Positions 19,317 to 32,378 of a stretch of 64,000 nucleotides of DNA are shown here, piece by piece. Position 1 is the first letter of the stretch. Each line of letters begins with the position of its first letter. The DNA comes from Muscardinus avellanarius (Eukaryota; Chordata; Mammalia; Rodentia; Gliridae), in contig OY726572.1 of NCBI GenBank assembly GCA_963383645.1, positions 23,629,292-23,693,291 of the forward strand. Direction: 5' to 3'. Made by a program: the position numbers and the translations under genes. The notes beneath the pieces were generated by a model. It ran no database searches, was not told the origin of the DNA, and saw only the letters and a program-made list of their open reading frames with translations.

Positions 19317-19600
19317 CTCAGTGCCCGGCATACAGAAGGAAACTCACGACTCAGCATCTGGCACACAGTAAGGCCCCATGGCTCAGTGGTGCACAGCAGG
19401 GCCCCATGGCTTGCTGCATGAGACAGTGACTTTGTGCCTGGCACACAGTAGCGCTCTATGGCTCAGTGTCCAGCACATAGCAGAAACCCCGTGTTTCAGT
19501 GCCTGCCATACAGTGGGGCTCCATGGTTCAGTGCCCGGCACACAGTGGGGCCCTATTGCTCAGGGCCCAGCACACAGTGGGGCTCCATGGCTCTATGTGG
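19317..19600. repeat. 32-bp minisatellite derived from a MIR/L2-tail motif
   Basis: About eight imperfect copies of a unit like CAGTGCCCGGCACACAGTGG GGCCCCATGGCT. The GGCA(C/T)ACAG core starts near 19328, 19361, 19391, 19441, 19473, 19505, 19538 and 19570, mostly 30-33 bp apart, with one gap of 50. The core resembles the CAGTGCCTGGCACATAGTAG word at the 3' end of MIR and L2. It lies in intron 12. Confidence 0.85.
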
Positions 19601-19711
19601 ATTCGGTTGAATGATGATGTTATCCAGCTGCTGGCTCTGGGGACCACTGCACGTCCTGTCTGAAGCACAGTGACAAGGATGGCCATCATGGCTGTGGGCT
19701 GTGCTTGACAA

Positions 19712-19908
19712 GTTTTTTTTTTTTGTGTGTGTGTGGTACTAGGGGTGGAACCCAGGGGCTTTTTACCTCTGGGCTCTACTCCCAGACCTATTTATACTTT
19801 ATTTGGAAACAGGGTCTCACTAAGTTGCTGAGAGCCTCACTAAGTAGCTGAGGCTGGGTTCAAACCTGTGCGGTCCTTCTGTCTCAGCCTCCCAAGCACT
19901 GGTGACAA
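19712..19908 (-). mobile_element. Dimeric B1/ID-type SINE
   Basis: Reverse copy starting with a T-run and (GT)n tail, then GGTACTAGGGGTGGAACCCA ... CTCTACTCCCAGACC (ID-like), then AACAGGGTCTCACTAAGTTG ... CTCAGCCTCCCAAGCACTGG (B1-like, 5' end missing). It lies in intron 12. Confidence 0.88.
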
Positions 19909-22602
19909 GTGCTTTTATATAGGATTCGTGAGGGGGTTGGGGGACTGGGAAGGATGCTGAGCCCAAGGGAGGCAGGCGGGAGGGAGGGGGCTGGAGAGAG
20001 AGTGGGGATGAGGAGGGGGGAGTCAGAAAGAGGGAGAGGCGCCGGCCCTTCTGCTGAGCACTGAGGGTCCCACAGCTTCTAAATCCCCCAGACAGTCCCG
20101 AGTGGGGCTGCTATTGTCTTTCCCAGCCAACGCTGAGGGAAAGGTTCTGTCCTCCAACATAAACCCCATAACTGACACTCTTTTTATGGCCTCCCAGCCC
20201 TCATCCACTATCAGCACGCAGCACCGCAGCGGCCCAGGGGCCCCCTTACCCAGGCACCCCTCGTGGTGCCTGGTCTTGCCCTTCTCAAGCTCCTTGGGAG
20301 GCAGGCATGCTCGCAGCCCTCTCTTCCCCCACCCCCAGGCTGAGCACAGCCTGGGACTCTGCCCTACACCTCCAAAGCTCTGGGCCTGGCACTGCTCCTC
20401 CTCCCCATCCTGGGCTTCCTGCCTGGGTTTAAGCCCCTCTGACTCTCATCTGGCTGCCGCCCTCCTGCTGCCGCCAGAGGGAGCTCCTGCTCTGGGAGGG
20501 AAGGCTCCAGCCTCCTGGCCAGCAGGCTCAGCCCCAGGACTCAGGGTGCCTGGCAGGTACGCCAGCGCTCCTTCCACCCTTCCTGGCTCCCTGCTGAGGG
20601 CTCTTATGGCTTTCAGACTGGACTCAGGATCTGTCTCTTGGAGGAAGCGTTGCATGAACTCAGGCCACGTGAAGCACCTTTCCCTGGAAGGTATGTGTCA
20701 GCATTAGTTCTTCACCACAGGGAAATGCTTGTCCCCAGGTCCACTGCCCTCGCTGGCTGCCGCTCCTCTTGGGCAGCGCCGGATCTCACTCGCTTGTGTA
20801 TGGTTGGGGTCAGGTGTGGCCTCTTGATAGGTGCCAACTATGGTTCCTTGAGATTTGCATGGCGGAGGGGAACACGCCCAGCAGGTGGACTGGGATGGAG
20901 TGATCACAGCATCTCTTGCTGTGTGGACAGAGGAAGAGGCAGGGTAAGTAGTTGGGGGAAGATATGGGGCTCAGGGATTGGGCCAGCCTGCTGTCTCCTC
21001 TCCCTCTTCCTGGGCTTCTTTCTTTGCAGTGGTAGACAAAGGAGTAGAGGGGGAGATAAGCCTAATTAAAAGTGTGTGTGTGGGGGGGTGTTTTCACTAT
21101 TCCAAGGAGGCCCTGGGCAATGGACACCCGCCCTAGCCTGTAGCAGTGTTTGACATAAGATCCCTTTCCTTCACCTCCCTGGCCAGTAGGAGCCATCATA
21201 GTTTCAAGTAAGGTTGCAGCCAGACAGCACTAGCTGAGCACACTTCCAGAACAGATGGATTCTCACCCTGTTTGAAGGACCTTTTCCTTACAGCCTCTGG
21301 CATCTCCCTGTTTTGCTTGGTTTTGAATTTTATCTACGAAGAGAGAAAAACTCCTTCAGAAAAGAGTGCTGTTTTCTGAACGTGAGTAGTCTAACTTGGA
21401 GATATTTTGATTTGGTCTTAAAAAGCAAACCATTGGCTCTCTGCTTCTTTGGTTACTAAGTTATTGTGACCAGTAGACACAGTCATCAAAGCCCTTAGTA
21501 CCATTCAAGGTCAAGGATGAGTTGAGGGTCAGGAATATCTGTTAGAGCCATTCTTTGGCAAAGACACATATATTTGACACTTATGATGATGAAAACTCAA
21601 GCCTAATGTTTTTTTTACTTGCTATCTTAGGCTAGATAGTAATGTTCCCTTCACCAATTTGAACACTTCCAAGCATCCTGCTTCAACAGCAAAAAATGGC
21701 TCCTTTTCTATGTCTCCAATAAGGCAATCACCAGAGAATGTCAGGGGCTACAAGATAGTCCCACTATTTCAGAGAGGTGAATGCAAACGATTCTCCAAAT
21801 TTAGCTGGGATTATATCAACGCAGTGTGGCCATATCATGACACTTCATGTAGACCAGAAACCTGACTAGACTTACATATGGCTTTGATTAATAATAAATG
21901 GGAAAATGAATTAATTATTACATAATAAGTGTAGTTCCTCTGGCAAGCCAAATCTTTCAAAACCCAGAGTCCATCTGAAGAAGTCAGAGTAAAGTCATCA
22001 GAAACAGAAAGGTCAGGAACTAACACTTATGGGGCCCGTCTGTCTCTGGGAATGCTCTGTGCCGCCTGCTACGATTGCGGCTGCTGATTTCTCTGCCCAC
22101 AGGCCCGGGAGCTCCTGCCACCCATAGCCATCGCGCTAGGTACCTGCACACCATCGTCCCAACCAGCCGGGTCGATGTGGGCACCCCCGGCCTCATACAA
22201 ACGGGGAAACAGAGTCTCGGGTGATTAAGTCACCTGTGCAAGTTTGGAAGCGGGCCGGATTCACACTGTCTTGGGGGAATGCAGTCCACCTGAGGCCTCT
22301 CCTGGCCGGGAGCCCCTGTGGGAGGGTAAGCCCTGGAGTCTTGGCCAATCTGGCTTTGGAATTACCCTGGGCTGGGAGGGGGCTTTCTGTTGGGGGTCTC
22401 TGCCTCTCAGATTCTCTGCTTTCTTCTTCATACTGAGTTTTGTATGTGGGGTGTGTTACCAATAACCCTTTAGGCAGTGGGCTTCCTCTTCCAGGCTCTC
22501 ATTTCCAGAGGCTTCCTGGAGGTGGGTGGCAGATGGTTCTGATGCCCACCCTCCCCTCCTGCCCCCTCTGTCCTCTTTGTGCTTCCCAGAGTCCAGATGT
22601 GG

Positions 22603-22742
22603 GTGTTAGTACAAGGGCATGACTCTGAGCCACAGGCTCTGTGTTTAAATCCCAGCCCACTACTGACTGTGCAGCATTTGATTGGTGGCTCTGACTCCAG
22701 TTTCCTGGCATAAAAACATGGTACTATCAACAATCACAATGG
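22603..22742 (+). repeat. MIR SINE remnant
   Basis: GGCTCTGTGTTTAAATCCCA GCCCACTACTGACTGTG, then CCAGTTTCCTGGCATAAAA, resembles the MIR 5' half and core. Confidence 0.5.
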
Positions 22743-23052
22743 CGGTGCTGCCCACCTCACTGATAAAAGCAGGAGAATGCCTCCTCTGCCCTTAACAAGC
22801 CTTCATCTCTTTCTTCCCAGGAGTCCTTTCACCTGTGTTCTGAGACACACGGAGTTTCTGCTTGGCAGGAGGGGGAGGTCTGGCTTTCTTGGTGTGGCTG
22901 GTCCAGGGTGGCTGGGTGTGTTTGGGACATTGGGTGTGTTTGGGACATTTATTGGCTTTAAGGTAAGGTTGGAACCTGGAGCATCCAAACTGTTTGTAAC
23001 CAAATCTCTTCCCATTCCTTCCCAGAATGCCATTTAACAAGCACTCCAGAAG

Positions 23053-23290
23053 CCAGGCGTAGTGGCGCATGCTTGTAATCCCAGCATTTGGGAGGCTGAG
23101 ACAAGAGGACCTGGGTTCTAAGCCAGCCTCAGCTACTTAGTGAGGCCCTTTGCAACTCAGTGAGACACTGTTCCAAAATAAAGAATAAAAAAATAGGCCT
23201 GGGGGGTGTAGCTCGGAGGTAGAATGCTGCTGGGTTCCATCTCCAGTACAACCCCCCCCCCTCCACACACACACACATACACACACAGCA
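23053..23290 (+). mobile_element. Dimeric B1/ID-type SINE with CA tail
   Basis: Plus-strand copy with a complete 5' end: GCCAGGCGTAGTGGCGCATG CTTGTAATCCCAGC ... CTCAGTGAGACACTGTTCCA (B1-like), an A-rich linker, GGCCTGGGGGGTGTAGCTCG GAGGTAGAATGCTGCTGGGT (ID-like), then a C-run and a (CA)n tail. It is antisense to ALK, in intron 12 about 810 bp downstream of exon 12. Confidence 0.92.
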
Positions 23291-23494
23291 GCAGCACTTT
23301 GGGCTTTCCCTGGAACACATTTCCCCAGGGATTCTGGAGAGGGGAAACCAGGCAACCGGAGAAGATCCTTGGAGGGTGGAGCCCCAGGAGGGGAAGGAGA
23401 GCTTGCTTCCCACAGTGCCAACCCCTGGGGAATCTGCACCAACACTGCATGCCGAGGATGCACAGGGCTGGGCGGGGGAGGTGACCGTGGGGCG

Positions 23495-23612
23495 GCTCCT
23501 GACTGTCTGGGCCCTCCTCCTCCTCATTTGTGAAATGAACAGTGCTGATGGGTATTGCCCTCAGCATAGAGACTGCATGAGAATGGCTTATCTAAGCCTC
23601 CAGTCTGGTGGG
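23495..23612 (+). repeat. Possible MIR SINE remnant
   Basis: CTCCTCATTTGTGAAATGAA CAGTGCTGATGGGTATTGCC and GAGACTGCATGAGAATG loosely follow the MIR 3' half. Confidence 0.35.
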
Positions 23613-23970
23613 ACTCAATAGTTTTCAACATCAGCATCAACTAATTGGCCCCCCAGTCTCTCCGTTGCCTTTGGCCTCAAGGGGGCGCAGGGGAGTCTGG
23701 CCCCCTCCTGCCTGGGCTTGGCCTGCTGAAAAACTGTGGAGCTGAGCACTAGAGAATAGCTTACTTTAAGTGTGAACAGTGAATACTCAGGAGAGGAGGC
23801 TGGAGGGTAAGAACGTTAGCTTTCATCTGCCTAATATTTTTCTTTCCCCAACATTTTTACATGCATCATCCCATCGAATAGTAGTCAAAGAACAGTTATG
23901 ATTATTAGCAATAATTCTGAAGCGAGCTCATGCACATATATCATGAGGATAGAGGACATATCTTCCCTTA

Positions 23971-24288
<318 letters not shown>

Positions 24289-25937
24289 TCAGTCACTCAC
24301 CGGGCTTGGCCGCCCCTGCAGGTTCTCCCTGGACTGTCTCCAAGTCATCTGCTCTATGGGCCAGGCACACATTTCAAGATGGCGCCAAGGTTGGGGCAAG
24401 AAACATGATCAGCCATTGGAGTTGGAAACTTCAGTCGAGAGCCTACTGTGTGCCAGACCCTGGGCCAGATACCAGCGGAGAGACAGAGATGGAGCTGACT
24501 GGACTCTGGTCTAAAGAAGCTTATAGCTATGGACACAAACCAAGATGGATGCAACCCGCCATGATACAGGACAGTAAAGGGGGACAGCATCGCTGTGGTA
24601 GGGAGTAATGTCCTTCTTCAGGTGGGACAGGCATGGACAGTGGCCAAGTACTCTCCTGATCTCTCATCAAGTCCAGCAGTGCTGAGCAAACCATGGCTGC
24701 TCAATCTAGGCTACTGTGACTGCATCTAATCTGCTCCCAAAGCATAGAAACTTTGAACCTTGGAGTTGACAGAAAAAAATAAACTGGACACAGTACCAGC
24801 CCCACGATGCGACCATTGGCCCTGGGATGAGGACAGGCAGGAGCAGGAAGCCCCCACTCTCTGGCTGTGGCTTAGTCTATCAGACACTCAGTCACAGGCC
24901 CACAGCAGGGCAGGGCTCACCCTCTTTAGTACAGTCAAGTTGGAATTGGAAATGCAATGAGAGTGGTTTTAGGTTTTTTATGCAACAGGGAGTATTAAAA
25001 ATGAAAAAAAAATCAAATTTGTTCGATTTTGTTCCCTTTACCCTGGCTTTTATTAGCTTCTTGCTGTGCTCCACCCTTGCCTAATATCCTTAGGTGGCTT
25101 TCTGGGGCCAGCACAAGAACACAACACAAACCCTCCTATCACCCCATTCCCCACCACTGGACTATTTCCTTTCAAACTTTCTATCTTTGAGCCAGGCCAG
25201 ACCTCGGGGAGTTGTCAGATGTCTTGTTGGCCACAACCGTAACATTTCTTTCAACTTATAAAAAGTTTAAAAATTGAATTCTCCATAAATTACTTTTGCT
25301 TAAAATAAAAAAAACCCTCATTATCAGATTGCCAAAATTATTTCTCTTTAAAGAGAGATTAGGTCAATTTTACCCGCAGAAAATGATGAAAAAATTAATT
25401 TGAGAGAACATAGCTTTGTTCACTAAAACATTAAAGGGAAACATTAAAGAGAAAACTTCTTGAAGACTGTGAACTAATTTAATGATGAAAATAAGAGAGA
25501 TTAATTTGGGTTGCCAATTATAAGCAGTCATTGAGATTATACTGGGCAGGGCTGATAATCTGAAAACTGGGCCACTTGTGGTGGGCTTTTGGGACAGGGA
25601 GACTGAAGTTCTAGTGGGGTTCCAATGCATGTAAGATATCCAACACATGCTTGGAGTTCTTCAAATAAAGATGCTGATTTCTATCTGTGACCTGAAGGTC
25701 ATTTCAAGGGCTAGGAGGTAAAACAAGTCCATTTACTTTGGTGTGAATGGCTGGTGGTTAACTTCCTGATCTATTTGTGTTATATAGGGGACAGACCTAT
25801 TCGTTCAAAGGGCTAACTCCTTAAAAAAGTTATTTCAGCAGAGGTTGTTTGCCTAGTTGCTCTTCCCTGCTCAAGAGGTCAAAGTCCACACGCAAGCTAA
25901 GCTAGAGGGATAGAGTGAGAAGACCATAGGCCTCCCA

Positions 25938-25961
25938 CTTTAATGATGAAAATCATTAAAG
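25938..25961. repeat. Perfect 10-bp inverted repeat with homeodomain-like cores
   Basis: CTTTAATGAT at 25938-25947 and ATCATTAAAG at 25952-25961 are separated by GAAA. Each arm carries a TAAT/ATTA core. A related TTTAATGATGAAAATAAG word occurs near 25479. It lies in intron 11. Confidence 0.6.
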
Positions 25962-26599
25962 CCACTTTAGTCTCAACAGTGACTGATTGATTGAAGACCT
26001 CTACCTAGTCCCTTCATCTTTAAAGGGGCTGGATTGTGATGTTAAAGAACCGGGGCATGGATATCACTGCAAAGTCCCTAACTCTAAAAACGCTGTATCA
26101 GTAACTCCCAACTGTGTCCAGGCTGGTGGTGTCTCCGACAATGGGAAATGTGGCTAGGGGAGTTTCAGTGAATATTCCCAGCAGCACCTGGGAATTTAAA
26201 CTCGGCGAGTTGAAGATGGGGTTGAGAGCAGATAGAAAAAGAAAAACTGGAGAGTGAGTTGAAAAATCCACCTCTCCCATTATATCCACCCAGAAGCCCA
26301 TTCTGTAGAGCCAGTCTGTGCTTTTAGTAAGTGGCCTGGATTTGAAGGAGCCTTATCAACCTTGAAAAGCATGGTGGTTCATTTAGGCCATTTAGTTCTA
26401 GAAATTAAAGAATACTCGTGCTGAGGGAGACACCTAAAGGCTTAGCACCCTGTCTCAGCATCTTACCTTCAGTGGGGCCCACATCTAACTTCAGCCTAAT
26501 ATTCAGGTTAACTAACTTTATTCGGAAGATTCTGAGCCATCATCAGAGATGCTGGGCTTCTATCTCATAGCCAGGTGGGACATCTTTTGAGGCAGAAAG

Positions 26600-26805
26600 A
26601 GCATTGTGGGCTTTGGATTCAGATGGATCAAATTTTCTCTACCTGAATTTGGCTCGTGACTATCCGTGAGACATAGATTAGCCTGTATTACTTCTCTGAA
26701 TCTTAACAAGTGGAGATTATACTAATTACTACTTGGGCTTTCAGTGAGAATTAAATGATGACTGAAGCAAAGTGTTTGACGTTACATTTGGCATTAGCGA
26801 TGCAT
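26600..26805 (+). repeat. MIR SINE remnant
   Basis: GGCTTTGGATTCAGATGGAT, CCGTGAGACATAGATTAGCC, TACTTCTCTGAATCTTAACA and CAGTGAGAATTAAATGATGA follow the MIR order over most of its length. Confidence 0.6.
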
Positions 26806-27395
26806 AATGAGTTTAGTTTAGAAAGGGTGTAACTTCACGTACAATTTCTCACTGTGGTAAATAGACACCCAGTCTCAAGATTTATGCCCCCATTCCATAA
26901 AGATGAGACTCTAGGGCTCTTTCTTAAAAAAAGGACCAGTATTTCTCCAACTCAATGGACATATATTAGTCTCAGGTGGTTTCTATCCATGAAATTTTGT
27001 TTTTATTTTCAGCGATTTTGGATGGAGAGGAAACTTTTTCTGAAGTGGATTCCATGGGAACAGAGGGTCTGCCATCCCAGGTCAGGCTCATGATTCATTC
27101 AGCCAGGATTCTGCTGCTCCCAGCAGCCTTGGAGGCATGGTGCTTTCTGCTCTCTTGGATGGCTCTGACCCTCATAAATCTGCCTCGTTTAGTTTGGAAT
27201 CAATTTATGTTTCCCACCAGCACCACCTCTCGGTGGTATGGAGTTCTGAGCTTATTCTCATCGTGCAAGGGCGGTCCTGCTTCTCACATGAGGGGGCTGA
27301 TCTTGTTCAAGCTTCATCCCTTTGGTTTCCTTTGTTCATTCTGCCTGGAACCTCAAAGACAACATAGTGTCGCAGCAAGATGCCTCCTTGGAGAT

Positions 27396-27515
27396 CATCA
27401 AAACCAGTGGTTTCCACACAACCTGAGAACCTCCAAAATTCAGATTCCAGGGCCCTGGGGATTCAGATCCAGTAGTTCCTGGGTGGGGATGGAGAGGTGA
27501 TACTTCTTTTATGTA
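27396..27515 (+). repeat. Possible old non-autonomous hAT-type element
   Basis: ACCAGTGGTTTCCACACAAC, then AAAATTCAGATTCCAGGGCC and GGGGATTCAGATCCAGTAGT, resembles the MER-type elements that begin CAGTGGTTCTCAAACTT. It is strongly diverged. Confidence 0.35.
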
Positions 27516-28262
27516 AAAGTCTGGCCAAGGGACTCAGGTCCTCAACCAGATCTGTAGACTAGTCTCACCTATCTCATTGTCCAGGTGAAGAAAGAACATT
27601 CTACAGAGAGCAAGTAACTTATCTGAGCCTTTCCATCAGCATTGGAGAAGGAGAATGACTCCTTTTCCTTTGGTGGTGCCCGAGCCCTTCTAGGCTTCTG
27701 CCTTGAAGATGTCAGCCTTTTCAGATTGTCCCCCCATGAGCCATGGAGACCTGTGTCCTGCTCGGGATCTTCTTTAATGCTCTAATCTGCTTTCTGAGAT
27801 GGGTAGTCTAGAACCGGAGGCACCGATGCCTTTGTATACAGGGAATGATTGTTCTTAGGCTTTTAGTGTCCTTTGGAAGGTGCTTACTTGGAACACACTC
27901 TAATCATTTCCAGATCCTTGCCTGAAGGTTGGATTATTGTTCTGAGCCTCATGGTATTAACTGTTGTGGACCTAAGAGGCCCCCACAAGAACATCTGTAA
28001 GAGAAATGCTGGAGGGAAGGATTGAGCAGGTACTTTGGGATGGGTAGGCATGAGATCAGTTCTAAGCTGAACTAGGCTAGAACCATGAGAGGGTCGCAGA
28101 TGCTAGGGCAATTTTTAGTACCTTTGCCAGAGTAAAAGGAATGGGGCACAATTTTATAGATCAAAGGAGGCAGAAGAATTAGCAACAATGGCCCAGGGGG
28201 TGGGAAGAGTCAAGGTGAGCTTTTTGCTTAGGTAGAAGCTGTTTGTTTCCTACTTTGACTTG

Positions 28263-28265
<3 letters not shown>

Positions 28266-28310
<45 letters not shown>
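28266..28310. repeat. (GT)n microsatellite
   Basis: About 22 uninterrupted GT units in intron 11. The following GTAGGGCCTTGAACC is faintly SINE-like but too short to call. Confidence 0.98.
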
Positions 28311-28311
<1 letters not shown>

Positions 28312-30324
28312 GGCCTTGAACCTTAGATACATAGGAGGTATCTGTAGCCATGAAGGTAGCAAAATCCTAATGTGGCTCAGACACGGGGCTTTCATCCATG
28401 TATTAAATGCCTGAAGCCTTGTAGTGCTTCAGGTAGAGTTATTATATTCCCTTTAAATATCAGGAATTTCAAGTTCAGAGAAGCTGAGTGACCATTTTTC
28501 AGTTTACAGAGTGTCTAACTGGACAAGCTAGGAATAAATGTAGATCTTCTGTCAAGTCAAGTTTTAGGCTTAAAAAGGCACTAGGATTACCAGGAAATCC
28601 GCATGGAAACTTTCTGAATGTCAGGTTATTTTTTTTTCCTTCCCCTTTTCAATCTCTGAGCCCGAGGCTCAGTTCAAGCCAAATCAGACCATACCAAGGT
28701 TTCTCAGACCCAGAGACTAGGCAGGCAACTAGGAACAGACAGGTGAGAGACTGGTCAGGGTACTGTGATGGGTTCTCAGTCCCAGAAAGTCCCACAGTGG
28801 CCCCAACGTCGCTTAGCCTGGGGGAGTGTGGGCTTTACCAGGTCATGGGAATCTGCCAAAAAAAGCAGGTGGTGAGGGTCAGGGATCTAGTCACAGGACA
28901 GGCCACAGGGAGCCAGGTGGTGGTAAAAGGAAAATCCAGTAAGTGGAATGTTTACAAGGTCAGGAAGCAGAGATACAAGAAAGAGGAACTGCCATAAGCA
29001 ACAGGGCAATATTTTGGCTTTTGAAGAAGCCAAAGTCACAGTGAGACCAGCAATGGGACCAGCTTGACGCTGGGCTGCCAATCGGAGGCACAAGAAAGTC
29101 CTCGTAGTTCCCCCACTGAGACTGCATTGGGCTTTGATGCTGTGAGGAGCTATAAGGAGACCAAATGGTCCCAGGGAAGGCTGGGATTGGGGTTTAGAGA
29201 GGGAGGAAGCCTGCTTCTTCCTTTTTCTCTTACTTAAACAAATCCCTGTTTCATTAAAAGCCATTTGTGCAAAAGAGAACGGCTTTATCTTATTCTTATA
29301 CATACCACACACTGGAAACATAGCTTAATACTCATTCACATCTAAATTGTATAAAGAACCCACAAACATGAAACTACTGATTGGTTATAGATAGCTGAGT
29401 AAAGAAAAATCCATTAAGCAGTAGGTTTCATTTTAAGTATATTGCAGAACTCTTCAAGAAGAAACAAATCAATTAGTAATATACAGCACAATGTTAAAAA
29501 AAATAGGCTAGACAGTGATTGTACTGGTTTTATTACTGTTGCTAAGCCATCTCATCTGCTCCATTCAATGCCAAGAAATAAAGTGCGATACAAAGGAAAA
29601 TAAGTTCTCAACTATCACTATTAATCACAACAATAAGGATCGGCCTCATGTTGAAAGCCTTTGTGTGTTGTACCGAAGAAAAGCACTCAGTGTTTCATGT
29701 GGAGTATTTGTACCATTTCGATTTGATCCATGGAATTGAAATTTGCCCATAACCATTGACTGAGCTAAACTTCATGGAAGCTGCAGCATACTGAACCATT
29801 TTCATGAGCACCCTGGATTCTATTAAATAAGAATGGTACCAGTATCCAAGTAAACATAATCATTCACCCATCCATAAATGTATATGACACCATTCTTTAT
29901 TATACATTGGGAAAAGTGACTATTTTTGCATATACGGTGAAAGTCAGCTGTTCTCTTGTAAGGGCAAATGAAAATAAGGTAGCCATTGTGGGGTTTAAAC
30001 ATCTCTACCACCTGTCAGAACTCTTTAAATAACAGAGTGATGACCCTTTCTAGATATATAATTAGCCTGATACAGGCACTGTAATTAGTGATTCGCAATT
30101 CACCGAGCGCCAAAGAAAAACTATGGAGTTAGATTCCCTGGTATTTATTATTATAACAGATACCTTTGTTTTTAAAAATTCCAACTCATTTTTAATTCTG
30201 TCGCAAGTGCAAAAAAGAAAGAAATCCACTTCTTTAAGTATGCACTGGGGAATTAAACTGGTTCTCTCTGCTTAATGGCATGATAGTATGAGACCCCTCA
30301 ACAATAAGAAAAAATTTAGTCCCC

Positions 30325-30392
30325 TTTTATGCGGTATTAGTGATTGAAACCAGGGTATTCTACCTCTGAGTTATACTCCTAGCTCTAAACCT
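30325..30392 (-). mobile_element. ID-like half of a SINE, reverse fragment
   Basis: GCGGTATTAGTGATTGAAAC CAGGGTATTCTACCTCTGAG TTATACTCCTAGCTC is the complement of the ID-like half. No B1-like half follows. Confidence 0.7.
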
Positions 30393-30881
30393 TTTAATGT
30401 TAAAATAAAGCACAGATAAAGAAAAGTATGCAAAGGAAATGTATATATACTTAACTAGATATTATAAAGCAATACCCATTTTAACCACTGCTCAGATCAA
30501 GAAATAGAATGTCATCCGTGACTTCATAAGACCTTCAATGGCCTCTTCAAGCTCATCCTGTAAAAAGGAATCATCTCCTGGCTTATATAACAACCACTTT
30601 CTTCCATTTCTCAATAGTTTTATCGCCCAAATGTGCATCCTCCCTGGGTATTGTTCTGTAGTCTTGCCCATTAAAATGAAAAAAAAAATTTCTTTTTTTT
30701 TGTTTCTGTAAATCTACATAATATTCCTTTTCCTTTTTGTATCTTTTGCAGAATCTGGATCATTCAACCTGCGGACTTTCCTGGCATCTGGATTTTGCTG
30801 ACTCTATCCCTGTGGCTCAGTTCAACACATTCCTCTGTCCTGCAAATTACCAACTGGATCTCTTTAAAGAACTTTAGGTGG

Positions 30882-31156
30882 AAGGGCCCTATAGTGAAGC
30901 AACTAATGTGACCAATCAGAGGGTATGTAATAGTGGAGGACGGAGCCTCTTTAAAACGCAGGAGGTACATAAACAAATTATCAAAGTTAATCACCAAAGA
31001 AGCATGGGATGGAGGGAGGGGGAGAGAATGGGATGGGGGCTGGATGAGGGCTAATTGGATGATGTGTGCTTGTATATCCTCTCAAGTCTTGTACTCCAAT
31101 GTGATTGATGTATGACTACAATGCACCAATTTAAAAAATAAATTAATTAATTAAAA
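30882..31156 (+). mobile_element. 5'-truncated L1 insertion (3' tail) with 16-bp target-site duplication
   Basis: The segment CACCAAAGAAGCATGGGATG ... GATGTGTGCTTGTATATCC ... CTACAATGCACCAATTTAAA matches the 3' ends of the two longer L1 copies at 42880-43050 and 60977-61156. AAAGAACTTTAGGTGG flanks it exactly at 30866-30881 and 31157-31172. The A-rich tail is mixed with AATT repeats. It lies in intron 11, antisense to ALK. Confidence 0.85.
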
Positions 31157-32304
31157 AAAGAACTTTAGGTGGTCTTTAATCAGGTGGTACTTAATGTCTG
31201 ATCACTATCTTCGTTCTTGATGTTTATACATATTGAAGCTGAATATGTGGGTATATTTATCAACTGGGAGTTTCAAAACAGTGCTTTATTAGTTTAATTT
31301 TTTCCTCATTTATTAGTTGGAATATATTTAAAGGAAGATACTCTCCATCATTTACAATTTGGCTACTCAATGATAAAGTCCACCTAGGAAAAGCAATACA
31401 AACGTTATCATTTTTTTCTCCTTAATTACAATTTTTAGGCATGGAACTGGTTCTCCATCATCTCTGAAGCTGTCCAGTTAATTGTTTATGTATCATTATA
31501 AAACCATGAATATTTTTAAGTTTTAGCTAATCTACAATTATTCTTTAGCTCAAATTGTCACAGCTTTGGCCCGTGGGAACCTCCCACTGGTCACATAACC
31601 TTTTTACATGACCCTAGAAGACTTCTGGAGCTTTCTTGCTATACTGTCTCACTAAGTGTTCCTTCTCCAGACCTGGAATCAAATATTTTCTTAAATCTTG
31701 ATTTCCTGTAGTGGCAAAAAGCATTGTAAGTACCTAATCTGCGTGCTAGGACAGCTGACTGCTACTGGGCTGGGGATTATATCTAGGCTTCTCTAAGTGA
31801 ATTAAGCTAGGAAATGCACATGTGTATATATGCATATCAGGAAAACATAGGTCTGTATGAAACACACATGTTGGTGCCTCTTAAATTTACATCAATTTTC
31901 CAATTTATATTCAGGACTATAGGGCTTTTAATTTAACCACTTCTGTATTACATCTGTATTTTTCCTCTACCCTGAAAATCATGTTTCTAAAGAACACAGT
32001 AATAATGGAATTAGAATATCCTATAGTTATTAATCAATCTTTCTTTATTCATACAACAATATCAGAGCAACAATATTCTATCACCACTACCATTATTATA
32101 AAAATTGAAAGCAATTAAAGTTTTTGCCTGGAATATGAGCACCTCATTCTTCTGTCATTTCTTATAGTTGTACTATATTTGCTGTTCAGGCAGATGGTCG
32201 TTATATATTATATTAGCCCTCTTTAACTCTTTAGTCTTAGTTCTGTAAATACTACATGTTAATGTTCATGTCAGTTCTATGTTGATATTTCTCTAGGTCT
32301 CTCC

Positions 32305-32305
<1 letters not shown>

Positions 32306-32347
<42 letters not shown>

Positions 32348-32378
32348 TCTCTCCCTCTCTCTCTCTCTTTCGTTCTCT

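Noticed and set aside
20102..20707. 201-codon plus-strand open frame in intron 12
   Set aside because: Its composition simply follows GC-rich DNA (Ser/Pro/Leu/Ala) and no family is recognised.
22911..22950. Short direct repeat TGGGTGTGTTTGGGACATT
   Set aside because: Only two copies, too few to call a tandem repeat of interest.
28488..28997. 169-codon plus-strand frame in intron 11
   Set aside because: No domain and no start context; its 5' part is probably MIR-derived. Treated as chance.
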